Under the pieces are notes generated by a model, which saw nothing but the letters and a program-made list of their open reading frames with translations, was not told where the DNA came from and searched no databases. From Collinsella sp. (GTDB lineage: Bacteria > Actinomycetota > Coriobacteriia > Coriobacteriales > Coriobacteriaceae), in assembly GCA_019414265.1 (NCBI GenBank), contig DXMJ01000009.1, positions 7,140 to 71,139 of the forward strand: a stretch of DNA of 64,000 nucleotides, written 5' to 3'. Every line of letters begins with the position of its first letter. Position 1 is the first letter of the stretch. The position numbers and the translations under genes are program-made. Positions 26,447-34,350 of this stretch are shown piece after piece.

Positions 26447-27466
26447 TCACTTTGCGATTTTGACTTTGGTAGTGCCGGCAAGCGGCTTTTCACCGGGACG
26501 GGCCTTGGGACCAACGAGCGCGTGCGGTTGATAGAGCTCTTCGAGGAACTCGATCTCGGCGGGGGAGAGCGTTATGTCGAGCGCGGCCACGGCGTCGTCG
26601 ACGCGCTCGGGCTTGGAGCAGCCCACGATGGGGGCCTCGACGCCACGTGCCCAGTGCCATGCCAGCGCAATCTGCGCCATCGGCACGTCATGATCGGCGG
26701 CAATCTTGGCCACGCGCTCAATGACGGGCATGTCGATGGCGCGATCATGGTCGTACTTGTTGGCCATGGTCGTGTCGGTGGTGCCACGTGTGCTCGAGCT
26801 TTCCCACGTGGGGCGGCAGAGGTGTCCCGACGCCAGGGGGCTGTATGGCGTAAGGGCCATGTCAAACTGGCGGCACACCGGAATCATCTCCCGCTCGTCC
26901 TCTCGGTACAGCAGGTTGTAGTGGCACTGCATGCTCGTAAAGGGCGCCCATCCGTGGTCGCGCGCGACGATCTGCAGGTTGTGCAGCTGGTAAGCATACA
27001 TAGCGCTGGCGCCGAGCGCGCGAACCTTGCCCTCGCGCACCAGATCATCGAGCGCTTCCATGGTCTCTTCCATGGGAACGTCGTAATCGAAGCGGTGAAT
27101 GATGTAGAGGTCTAGGTAATCGGTGCCCAAGCGCTTGAGCGAGCCTTCGATCTCGCGTTTGATGGCGTCGGCGGAAAGGCCGCCTTCGTTGAAGTGAACC
27201 TTGCTAGCCAGCACGACGCTCTCGCGAGCGATTCCCAGATTGCGCAGGGCGGCGCAAATGTACTCTTCGCTCGTGCCAAAGCTGTAGCAGTTCGCGGTAT
27301 CGATAAAGTTGATTCCGGTGTCGAGTGCGCGTTTGATGACGGCGCGTGTGTCGTCGGGTCCGATGGTCCACTGATGAAAGTCGGGGCTGGGCTCGCCAAA
27401 GCTCATGCCTCCCAGGCAGAGTTTAGAGACTTTAATGCCGGAATGGCCAAGGGTTGTGTACTGCAT
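26447..27466 (-). CDS. Aldo/keto reductase (YajO/AKR11-like)
   Basis: A 339-residue NADPH-dependent TIM-barrel oxidoreductase. The ATG at 27466 (MQYTTLGHSG) follows ATAGGAGCATC; the longer frame overlaps the next gene. The tetrad is visible: Asp and Tyr in FIDTANCYSFG, Lys in VLASKVHF and His in YIIHRFDYD, and the cofactor site GCSKPERVDDAVAAL is near the C-terminus. It reduces aldehydes or ketones; the substrate is not known. It lies seven bases after another reductase gene and just before the small conserved protein, in one operon. Confidence 0.92.
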   Translation of the reverse strand: MQYTTLGHSGIKVSKLCLGGMSFGEPSPDFHQWTIGPDDTRAVIKRALDTGINFIDTANCYSFGTSEEYICAALRNLGIARESVVLASKVHFNEGGLSADAIKREIEGSLKRLGTDYLDLYIIHRFDYDVPMEETMEALDDLVREGKVRALGASAMYAYQLHNLQIVARDHGWAPFTSMQCHYNLLYREDEREMIPVCRQFDMALTPYSPLASGHLCRPTWESSSTRGTTDTTMANKYDHDRAIDMPVIERVAKIAADHDVPMAQIALAWHWARGVEAPIVGCSKPERVDDAVAALDITLSPAEIEFLEELYQPHALVGPKARPGEKPLAGTTKVKIAK

Positions 27467-27473
27467 GATGCTC

Positions 27474-28322
27474 CTATTTCTGGCTCTCAACGTCGGGGTG
27501 CCAGGCGGCATATTGCGCAAGCTTCTCGGGCGTGCGCTCATAGAAGGGTTTCCCGCGATCGAGGGTAGCCATGGCGGTCATGTCGCTGTCCGTGAGCTCG
27601 AAGTCGAAGACATCGATGTTGTCGGCGATGTGCGTCGGATTCTTGGAGCCTGGAATGACGATATTTCCCTCTTGGATATGCCAACGCATAATGATTTGAG
27701 CAGGCGTTTTGCCATACTTGACAGCGAGGTCGCGCACGACGGGCTCGTTCATGATGCTGCTGTTACCGCGCCCGCCGAGCGGGTACCACGCCTGCAATGC
27801 AATGTCGTGCTGGGCGAGCAACTTCTTCAGTTCGGTCTGCGGGAAATACGGATGGCACTCGACCTGAATAAGGGATGGAACGATCTCGCAATTTGCGAGA
27901 AGCTTCTCGATTTCGTTCTCGTCGAAATTGGAGATTCCGATGGAGCGGAGCTTACCTTCCTTGTACGCGATCTCAAGCTTCTCATAGCCCGCCAAGTAGT
28001 CGCCTGCGGGTTGGTGCAGAATCATGAGGTCGATGTAAGGTGTGTTCAGACGCTCGAGCGTTTCGTCGACGGCGGTGTCGCTATTGTAAAAATAGGGCCA
28101 GAGCTTGGTTTCGAGAAACACGTTTTCGTGCGGCGAGTCTGATTCGCGCACGCCACGACCCACTGCTCGCTCATTCACGTATGCATTGGCAGTGTCGATG
28201 AGCTCATACCCCATGCCGAGTGCGGAGGTAACCGACGATTGGGCATCGTCGGGTTTAAGCAGATACGTGCCAAGTCCTAGCTGGGGGATTTTGATGCCGT
28301 TATTGAGCGTGATGTATTCCAT
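27474..28322 (-). CDS. Aldo/keto reductase (DkgA/AKR5-like)
   Basis: A 282-residue member of the 2,5-diketo-gluconate reductase branch with start ATG at 28322 behind GGAAGCGC. Catalytic residues are in ELIDTANAYVNE (Asp, Tyr), FLETKLWP (Lys) and LMILHQPAGD (His); the NADP-binding motif is IPGSKNPTHIADNIDVF. It is the first gene of the operon and faces a LysR gene across a 150-bp gap with a LysR-type box. It likely reduces carbonyl compounds with NADPH. Confidence 0.92.
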   Translation of the reverse strand: MEYITLNNGIKIPQLGLGTYLLKPDDAQSSVTSALGMGYELIDTANAYVNERAVGRGVRESDSPHENVFLETKLWPYFYNSDTAVDETLERLNTPYIDLMILHQPAGDYLAGYEKLEIAYKEGKLRSIGISNFDENEIEKLLANCEIVPSLIQVECHPYFPQTELKKLLAQHDIALQAWYPLGGRGNSSIMNEPVVRDLAVKYGKTPAQIIMRWHIQEGNIVIPGSKNPTHIADNIDVFDFELTDSDMTAMATLDRGKPFYERTPEKLAQYAAWHPDVESQK

Positions 28323-28382
28323 GCGCTTCCTTTCTCGATGGTTCTCTTCTGTAACGATAGTTTCGAGATTTGATAATGTATA

Positions 28383-28395
28383 TTGCCTATAGCAA
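28383..28395. promoter_or_regulatory. LysR-type binding box
   Basis: TTGCCTATAGCAA is a T-N11-A palindrome with TTGC/GCAA arms, placed 61 bp before the reductase operon and 78 bp before the divergent lysR gene. Confidence 0.6.
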
Positions 28396-28472
28396 CTAGC
28401 TAGATATACGGATTATGTATGTGAAACGAATTGGACCGAATGAGGTTCTCCGTTGTGCACGAAGGAGCAAGC

Positions 28473-29354
28473 ATGGAGCTGCGAACGCTGCGTTATTTTC
28501 TTGCAGTGGCCCGCGAGGAAAACATGACCGAAGCTGCTAACGTGCTACATGTGACGCAGCCCACGCTCTCGCGCCAGATAGCCGATTTGGAACGCGAGCT
28601 GGGCGTGGAGCTGTTCGAGCGCACCAATCGATCGTGCGTGCTCACGAGCGATGGCATGCGCTTGCGCCAGCGTGCCGAGGAGATTGTCTTGCTGGTGGAA
28701 CAGACCGAGCTAGAGTTGGCGGATCGGGAGCTCGGCATTGCGGGCGTTATCCGCATTGGCGCCGGCGAAACCAAATCGATGCGGCTGGTGCTTGATGCCT
28801 TTGCAGAGCTGCATCGGAATTATCCCGGAGTGACGATTGAGCTCTACACCGGTAATGCCGATGCGGTGGAGGAGCGTTTGGAGCGTGGCCTGCTCGACTT
28901 TGCGTTGTTGCTGGAGCCCGTTAACGTCGAGAAATACGAATGGATTCGTATGCCCGAGGCGGATCGAGTCGGTGCTGTTGTTGCCGCGAGCGGTCCATGG
29001 GGCGGCCGGGACGTGCTGGCGCCTGCGGACGTGGCGAATATGCCGCTGCTGGTGAGTTCGCGCACCTCGAATCGAGCGCTGGACCTAGAAGCGTGGTCGA
29101 GTGGCGTCCTTAGCGTCGATGAACTCAACATCGTGGGGCATTTCGACCTGATCGGCAACGCGTCGCATCTGGTGCGTTCGGGCGCTGCGTGTGCGGTTAG
29201 CATTGGAAGCTTGCTGCAGATAGATGAAGACAGCGATCTGCGTTTTGTCCCATTTGAGCCGCCGCTTACCATTGCGTCGTATCTGGTATGGAAAAAATAT
29301 CGCCTGCGTTCCCGCGCCTGCGAAGAGTTTCTGAACCGTTTGAATAGGATGTGA
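28473..29354 (+). CDS. LysR-family regulator of the reductase operon
   Basis: A 293-residue regulator with the ATG at 28473 (MELRTLRYFLAVAREENM) behind GAAGGAGCAAGC. The N-terminal winged HTH shows the conserved TEAANVLHVTQPTLSRQIADLE, and a periplasmic-binding-like effector domain follows from about residue 90. It is divergent from the aldo/keto reductase operon with a T-N11-A box between, the classic arrangement for direct control. The inducer is unknown. Its last codons overlap a degenerate copy of palindrome family A. Confidence 0.93.
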   Translation: MELRTLRYFLAVAREENMTEAANVLHVTQPTLSRQIADLERELGVELFERTNRSCVLTSDGMRLRQRAEEIVLLVEQTELELADRELGIAGVIRIGAGETKSMRLVLDAFAELHRNYPGVTIELYTGNADAVEERLERGLLDFALLLEPVNVEKYEWIRMPEADRVGAVVAASGPWGGRDVLAPADVANMPLLVSSRTSNRALDLEAWSSGVLSVDELNIVGHFDLIGNASHLVRSGAACAVSIGSLLQIDEDSDLRFVPFEPPLTIASYLVWKKYRLRSRACEEFLNRLNRM

Positions 29355-29381
29355 CAAGGGGGCAGTCCCTTTGCCGCATTG
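29350..29381. repeat. Dispersed palindrome family A, copy 3 (degenerate)
   Basis: GTGACAAGGGGGCAGTCCCT followed by TTGCCGCAT matches the family with several changes in the right arm. It touches the lysR stop codon. Confidence 0.7.
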
Positions 29382-29393
29382 ATCTGAGAGTAG

Positions 29394-30353
29394 ATGTTGA
29401 TGATTCTATCGCTGGCCCCTATGGAGGGGATTACCGGGCATGTGTTCCGTCGCGTGCACGCGGAGTGCTTCGGTGCGCTCGATTGCTATTACACGCCGTT
29501 CTTGCCGCCGCCACGGGTGGGAAACCGCTTTGGTGGCAAGGCGTTTAAGGAGGTCGACCCTGTCAATAACCAGGGGCTCAACGTAGTGCCTCAGCTGATG
29601 TCCAAGAACGCGGACGAGTTTGTGTGGGCGGCACAGGTGCTCGCCGACATGGGTTATCGCGAGGTCAATCTCAACTTGGGTTGTCCTTCGGGAACGGTTG
29701 TCGCCAAGGGCAAGGGTTCGGGTTTCTTGCGCAATCTCGACGAGCTCGAGGTGTTCTTGAGCGACGTGTGCGAACGCTCGCCGTTGCCGGTGTCGGTCAA
29801 GACCAGGCTGGGGTTGGAAAGCGACGACGAATACGAGCGTGTGCTTGACCTCTATTGCCGCATGCCGCTGGCAGAGCTGATCGTGCATCCGCGCGTGCAA
29901 AAGGACCGCTATGCGGGTTCGCCGCGCAAAGAGTTTTACGGCGAGACGCTGGAGCGGGCGCCGTTCCCGGTGGCCTACAACGGCGACATCTTTGATCTTG
30001 AGGAGATGGATGCGCTGGTGGAGGCCTATCCCGGAACGCGTCACGTAATGTTGGGGCGCGGCTTGCTTGCGAACCCCGCGCTGGCTCGCATGGTTAAGGG
30101 CGGCCCTACTGCCACGGCTGCTGAGCTGCAGCGCTTCCACGACACGCTGTTTGCGGCATATGCGGAAGAGATTGGCGGCAATGCGGTCTTTCGCATGAAG
30201 GAGTGGTGGTTCTACGCCAAATGCGCCTTCGCCAATCCCGCTAACGTTCACAAGATCGTGCGCAAGACCAAAAAGGTCGACGAATACCGCGCCGCCGTCG
30301 AGCGCGTCTTTCGCGAGCAGCCACTTGCGCCCATAGCCCGCTTTCACGGCTAG
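29394..30353 (+). CDS. dus: tRNA-dihydrouridine synthase
   Basis: A 319-residue FMN enzyme that reduces uridine to dihydrouridine in tRNA D-loops using NADPH. The TIM barrel shows the FMN loop LAPMEGITGHVFRR, the catalytic Cys97 in NLNLGCPSG, KTRLGL, the phosphate site HVMLGRGLLANP, and a C-terminal helical tRNA-binding domain (MKEWWFYAKCAF). The start is ambiguous between ATG codons at 29394 and 29400, both after GAGAG. It stands alone and converges on the glutaredoxin gene across palindrome B1. Confidence 0.93.
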   Translation: MLMILSLAPMEGITGHVFRRVHAECFGALDCYYTPFLPPPRVGNRFGGKAFKEVDPVNNQGLNVVPQLMSKNADEFVWAAQVLADMGYREVNLNLGCPSGTVVAKGKGSGFLRNLDELEVFLSDVCERSPLPVSVKTRLGLESDDEYERVLDLYCRMPLAELIVHPRVQKDRYAGSPRKEFYGETLERAPFPVAYNGDIFDLEEMDALVEAYPGTRHVMLGRGLLANPALARMVKGGPTATAAELQRFHDTLFAAYAEEIGGNAVFRMKEWWFYAKCAFANPANVHKIVRKTKKVDEYRAAVERVFREQPLAPIARFHG

Positions 30354-30354
30354 T

Positions 30355-30405
30355 TAGTCGTTGGGGACGTTCTTTAACGACTAGTCATTTAAGAACGTCC
30401 CCGAT
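30355..30405. repeat. Dispersed palindrome family B, copy 1
   Basis: Arms GGGGACGTTCTT (30363-30374) and AAGAACGTCCCC (30391-30402) flank a core with GACTAGTC; outer bases TAGTCGTT and the GAT end are less perfect. It lies between convergent dus and the glutaredoxin gene. Confidence 0.85.
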
Positions 30406-30417
30406 GAATATGTTGCA

Positions 30418-30663
30418 CTAGAGCAGGTTCTTCTGTACCCATGCGATGATGTAGCTCGACTCGTAGAGCGGTTTTCCGTCGATAAACAGGCAGGGAACCT
30501 GGCGCTTTCCGCCGACGGCGATGAGCGTCTGCTCGGCTTCGGGGTCGGTCGAGATATTGCGCTCGGGAATGGTCACGCCGTTATCGGCCAAAAAGCGCTT
30601 GACCTTTATGCAATACGGGCAGCCGGTCATAACGAATAGCGCAAGCTCATGATTAGTAGCCAT
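30418..30663 (-). CDS. Glutaredoxin-like thiol oxidoreductase
   Basis: An 81-residue single-domain protein; the ATG at 30663 (MATNHELALF) follows TTGGAGACCT. It has the dithiol active site Cys15-Pro-Tyr-Cys18, the cis-Pro loop RQVPCLFIDG and a short C-terminal helix. Organisms of this group often lack glutathione, so it may work with another low-molecular thiol or thioredoxin reductase. It is 51 bp downstream of the XRE/TipAS-like gene and possibly co-transcribed with it. Confidence 0.9.
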   Translation of the reverse strand: MATNHELALFVMTGCPYCIKVKRFLADNGVTIPERNISTDPEAEQTLIAVGGKRQVPCLFIDGKPLYESSYIIAWVQKNLL

Positions 30664-30714
30664 AGGTCTCCAATCGGTTGCAGTTTTGATTGAAATACCC
30701 AAAGCCGCCGCGGT

Positions 30715-31542
30715 CTATGCGCGGACCAGTGACGACTCGATGGCCTGGACCAGAAACGCCGTGGCTCCGGTGCCGCAGGGCTTGTCGTAGTAGTCAACAA
30801 AGCGCTGGTCGGCCAGATAGCCGTGGGCGAGGCCCAGGTATTCTTCGTCTTGGGGCTCGTGTCCCCAGTTAAGGCCAATCCATCGACGGTGCATCGTGAC
30901 AAGCTTGCGGGCCTCGTTGCTCTCTGGGTCGCCAATGCCCATGGCAATCGAGAGCTGGCCCAGAATAGCGCGTTCAAGTTCCTTCATGTCGTTCCATGTC
31001 TCGGGGTCCATGTCCAGCAGCGCTTCGTTTGCCGCGTCGATGGTCTCGTCGCCATAGCGCGCCCGTGCCTCGGCGCCGTAGCGCTCTTCGTTTTCCTGCA
31101 CGGTGCGCCAACGCTCCAGTTGCGGCAACACGGCACCCATGAGCGAGACGGCTTCGTCGAGCGACATGCCGGTGCTTTGTGCCAGCCGCGGGGCACAATC
31201 CTCGATCATTGCTTCCATGGTGGTGTCGTAGGTGTACTTGCCGCGGTCGTAGCACCACTTGCAGTAATGGTCGGTCGTGGCACCCGTCGCATCGGTGCCG
31301 CAGTCGTCGGGTGTGAGCACCATGCCGCAGCTCTGGCAATAGTGCTCGGGCATTTCGAGCAGGTGGGACAGCGGTTCTCCGGTTACGGCGGCAATGAGCT
31401 TCATCATGTCGATGCCCGGGGTGACTTCGCCGCGCTCCCAGCGGCTGACGGCTTGGCGCGTGACATAGAGCTTGGCGGCAAGCTGCTCTTGGGTAAGGTT
31501 GTTGGCGCGACGGACGGCGATGAGTTTTTCTGCAAAGGCCAT
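30715..31542 (-). CDS. XRE regulator with zinc ribbon and TipAS-like ligand domain
   Basis: A 275-residue three-part regulator starting at an ATG behind AAAGGAGCCGTT. Residues 1-60 are an XRE HTH (NNLTQEQLAAKLYVTRQAVS). Residues about 68-98 hold two CxxC pairs (YCQSCGMVL and YCKWCYDRG) of the putative zinc-ribbon family. The rest is a helical TipAS-like domain (DPETWNDMKELERAI, then GLAHGYLADQRFVDYYDKPC). TipAS domains bind peptide antibiotics in other regulators, so drug or small-molecule sensing is plausible. No resistance gene adjoins; the downstream gene is a glutaredoxin. Confidence 0.88.
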   Translation of the reverse strand: MAFAEKLIAVRRANNLTQEQLAAKLYVTRQAVSRWERGEVTPGIDMMKLIAAVTGEPLSHLLEMPEHYCQSCGMVLTPDDCGTDATGATTDHYCKWCYDRGKYTYDTTMEAMIEDCAPRLAQSTGMSLDEAVSLMGAVLPQLERWRTVQENEERYGAEARARYGDETIDAANEALLDMDPETWNDMKELERAILGQLSIAMGIGDPESNEARKLVTMHRRWIGLNWGHEPQDEEYLGLAHGYLADQRFVDYYDKPCGTGATAFLVQAIESSLVRA

Positions 31543-31682
31543 AACGGCTCCTTTCTGCTGCTTGTTGGCTTAAGCATACGCGGCGGCCGACGCCCTTCCA
31601 AGCAACCGTTGGTTGCAAAAGGGGCGGTCGCGGTGAGGGATTACGCGCATCGCGCATGCCCTCATGCCGTACAATGACCGGC

Positions 31683-32420
31683 ATGGAACCTATTGCACAC
31701 ATACATACCGACCTGCCGCAAAAGTTCGGCATCCCGCGCAACAGCTTTTTGGCGCCCCATCTTGAGGGACGCATCGTCTTTGAGCCGGAGTTTGCCTCCA
31801 GCGCGGCAGTTGAGGGTCTGGACTCCTTCTCTCACCTGTGGCTGCTCTGGCGCTTTGAAAACGGAACACCCGGCGGCGCGGCCGAAGACATCGCCGCCGA
31901 TGCCAAGACACAGGATAGGTCCGGCACCAACGCCAAGTGGTCGAAGACCGTGCGTCCGCCGCGCCTGGGTGGAGCCGAGCGCGTGGGCGTATTTGCCACG
32001 CGCAGCCCGTTTCGACCTAATCCCATTGGGCTTACCTGCGTCAAACTCGATCATGTCGGGCTTACCGACGATGGCCCCATCATCCATGTGCTAGGGGCCG
32101 ATCTGCGTGACGGCACGCCCATCTACGACATTAAGCCCTACATTCCGTTTGCGGATTGCCACCCGGATGCGACCGGCGGCTGGATTGAGGATGCGCCGTG
32201 GCAAGAGCTCGATATCGAGTTCCCGCAAGCGCTGCAGGATATGATTCCGCCCGCAAAGCTCCCCGGCTTGATAGAGGTCCTTCGCCAAGATCCGCGCCGC
32301 GCGGGTAGCAAGCACGAGCCAAGCCGCGTTTACCATCTGGCCTACGCCGGGCTCGACATATCCTTTACGGTTGATGGAACCAGGTTGACGGTAATCGCCG
32401 TCAACGACGCACGGGACTAG
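31683..32420 (+). CDS. trmO: tRNA (N6-threonylcarbamoyladenosine37-N6)-methyltransferase TrmO
   Basis: A 245-residue TsaA/VirR-like beta-barrel enzyme. The ATG at 31683 (MEPIAHIHTDL) is the sensible start. Motifs are KFGIPRNSF, RIVFEPEF, LDSFSHLWLLWRF, the SAM and tRNA block FATRSPFRPNPIGLTCVKL, and the closing DIKPYIPFAD. It methylates t6A37 of threonine tRNA with SAM. A TACAAT box lies only seven bases before the ATG with no ribosome-binding site, which hints at a leaderless message. A C-terminal extension (residues about 165-240) matches the longer TrmO form. Confidence 0.92.
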   Translation: MEPIAHIHTDLPQKFGIPRNSFLAPHLEGRIVFEPEFASSAAVEGLDSFSHLWLLWRFENGTPGGAAEDIAADAKTQDRSGTNAKWSKTVRPPRLGGAERVGVFATRSPFRPNPIGLTCVKLDHVGLTDDGPIIHVLGADLRDGTPIYDIKPYIPFADCHPDATGGWIEDAPWQELDIEFPQALQDMIPPAKLPGLIEVLRQDPRRAGSKHEPSRVYHLAYAGLDISFTVDGTRLTVIAVNDARD

Positions 32421-32532
32421 CTGGCCATTCGACGGCGCTCGCCAAATTCAACGCCAAACCCCGTGCCAAAATCGCCCACGCTGGTGGACAATAACGCCTA
32501 TCAAAACAATCCGCTTTGCACGGGAGCTCAGC

Positions 32533-33733
32533 ATGAAATACGACTTTACTTCGCTTATCGACCGCCACGGCATGGACGCCATCGCCGTTGACTCTTGGGG
32601 CGAGATCCCCGGCATGGCTCCGAACGCGCCCGACGAGGGCTTCGATCGCATCCCCATGTATGAACTTTGCCACGGTGCCCACGGTCCAGGAGCACATCAT
32701 TCAACGCGCCCAGCATCCCATGTTTGGCTATTTCGATCCGCGCGACGAGTACTTCGACCGCATCATCGAATGGCAGAGCCGACGTAATGGCGTCGAGGGT
32801 CTGCTCCCGGAGCATATCGGCTACGAAAACGGCGTGCTGGGCGGTGTCGTGTCGACCCTGCGGGCGTATGTCCAGCCGGGCGATGCGGTGCTGGTCCACA
32901 GCCCTACCTACATCGGCTTTACCAAGTCCATCGAAGCCGCGGGCTATCGCATTGTCCACAGCCCGCTTAAGCTCGACGACCAGGGCGTGTGGCGCATGGA
33001 CTTTGAGGACATGGAGCACAAGCTCGTCCAAAACCACATCCACGCCGCGGTGTTCTGCTCGCCGCACAATCCTTGCGGCCGCGTATGGGAGCGCGACGAG
33101 ATCGAGCGCGCCATGGACATCTATCGCCAGCACGATTGCGTGGTGATCTCGGATGAGATTTGGTCCGATATCATCCTGCCGGGCCACAAGCATATCCCGA
33201 CGCAGTCGGTGAGCGAGGATGCCCGCATGCGCACGGTCGCCCTCTATGCGCCGAGCAAGACGTTTAACCTGGCGGGCCTGGTCGGCAGCTACCACATCAT
33301 CTATAACGAGACGCTGCGCGACCGCGTGTGCGCCGTGTCCAATAAGACCCACTACAACGAGATGAACGTCCTTTCGATGCACGCGCTTATCGGTGCCTAC
33401 CAGCCGCAGGGCTACGAGTGGCTCGATGAGCTCAACCAGGTCATCCAGGGCAACATTGACTACTTCTGCGATTACGTGGACGAGCATTTTGAGGGCGTGT
33501 CATATTCGCGCCCGCAGGGCACGTATATGGTGTTCCTGGACTGCACCGAGTGGTGCCGCGATCATGGCCACGATATTCAGTGGCTGCTCGACGAGGGCGC
33601 GCGTGTGGGCGTGGGCTATCAGGACGGCCGTCCGTTCCACGGACCCTGTCACATTCGCGTGAATCTGGCACTGCCGCTTTCGCGTGTAAGGGAAGCATGC
33701 GAGCGCCTGGACCGCTACGTTTTTGGGGTATAG
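32533..33733 (+). pseudogene. PatB/MalY-type C-S lyase aminotransferase, frameshifted by an 11-nt deletion
   Basis: The frame opens at the ATG at 32533 (MKYDFTSLIDRHGMDAIAV) behind GGGAGCTCAGC and runs in phase to 32658 (GFDRIPM). It then jumps: from 32660 the next frame continues MNFATVPTVQEHII to the stop at 33733. The family reads IPMWVADMNF at this place, so 11 bases encoding most of the conserved WVAD are missing. The remainder looks intact, with SPHNPCGRVW, ISDEIWSDI and the PLP lysine in APSKTFNLAGL. The intact enzyme would cleave cystathionine or cysteine beta-C-S bonds. Recent loss, or a sequencing error, explains it; the open C-terminal frame alone lacks the substrate-side N-terminus. 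Confidence 0.88.
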
Positions 33734-33754
33734 GGGGCGCTCGATTCGAGTGCT

Positions 33755-33797
33755 GCCCCATGTGCCCACGCCGTCAAAATGCGTGGGCACATGGGGC
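33755..33797. terminator. Bidirectional terminator
   Basis: A perfect 17-bp stem (GCCCCATGTGCCCACGC) with a 9-nt loop between the convergent aminotransferase pseudogene and the FMN-binding protein gene. There is no T-run. Confidence 0.75.
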
Positions 33798-33829
33798 GCA
33801 GAGGGTAGCGAGCGCGTTTTCCGCATTCG

Positions 33830-34309
33830 CTACTTTTCATGAATCTGCTTGCCGCAAAGATGTTCAATCGAAATCTCGTAGAGCTGGACGCCCTTTATGT
33901 CTTTGGCGATCTCCTCCTCGACTTCTTCGGCAGAAGGGTAGTACCTAAGCGCGAGCTGACGGACTTTGTCCTCGATAAACGCGGGCGCTTCATCTACCAG
34001 GCGACAACGACCAAAGACAACGGTACTCATAACGTAGGGAGCCCAGTCGCCGTCCTTGTACCACTCGTTGCCGTAAACGGTAAAGCAGACTTTATCATCA
34101 TGCCTGAGTGAATCGACCTTGTGGCCAGCCTTGGCGCCATGGAAATAAATCTTGTCGTGCTCGGGATCGAAGAAGTAGTTGACGGGAATGGCATAGGGGT
34201 AGCCATCATCGCCGTTGACGGCAAAGACCCCGCGCTTGCAGGTAGCGAGCAGTTCGCGCGCTTCCTCGTCGGTGATGGCGCGTTTCTTTCGACGTAAGGG
34301 CCTAAACAT
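33830..34309 (-). CDS. Pyridoxamine 5'-phosphate oxidase-like FMN protein (NimA-type)
   Basis: A 159-residue split-barrel protein, ATG at 34309 behind AAGGAAGCCAACG. The basic head (MFRPLRRKKRAITDEEARELL) leads into CKRGVFAVNGDDGYPYAIPVNYFFD, then KIYFHGAKAGHKVDSL, which is the pattern of the nitroimidazole-reductase-like NimA group. It probably binds FMN and reduces small molecules. It lies 41 bp after no same-strand partner and is likely monocistronic. Resistance function is not implied. Confidence 0.85.
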   Translation of the reverse strand: MFRPLRRKKRAITDEEARELLATCKRGVFAVNGDDGYPYAIPVNYFFDPEHDKIYFHGAKAGHKVDSLRHDDKVCFTVYGNEWYKDGDWAPYVMSTVVFGRCRLVDEAPAFIEDKVRQLALRYYPSAEEVEEEIAKDIKGVQLYEISIEHLCGKQIHEK

Positions 34310-34350
34310 CGTTGGCTTCCTTTCTACTGCGCATAGTGGTTGAGCACAAA

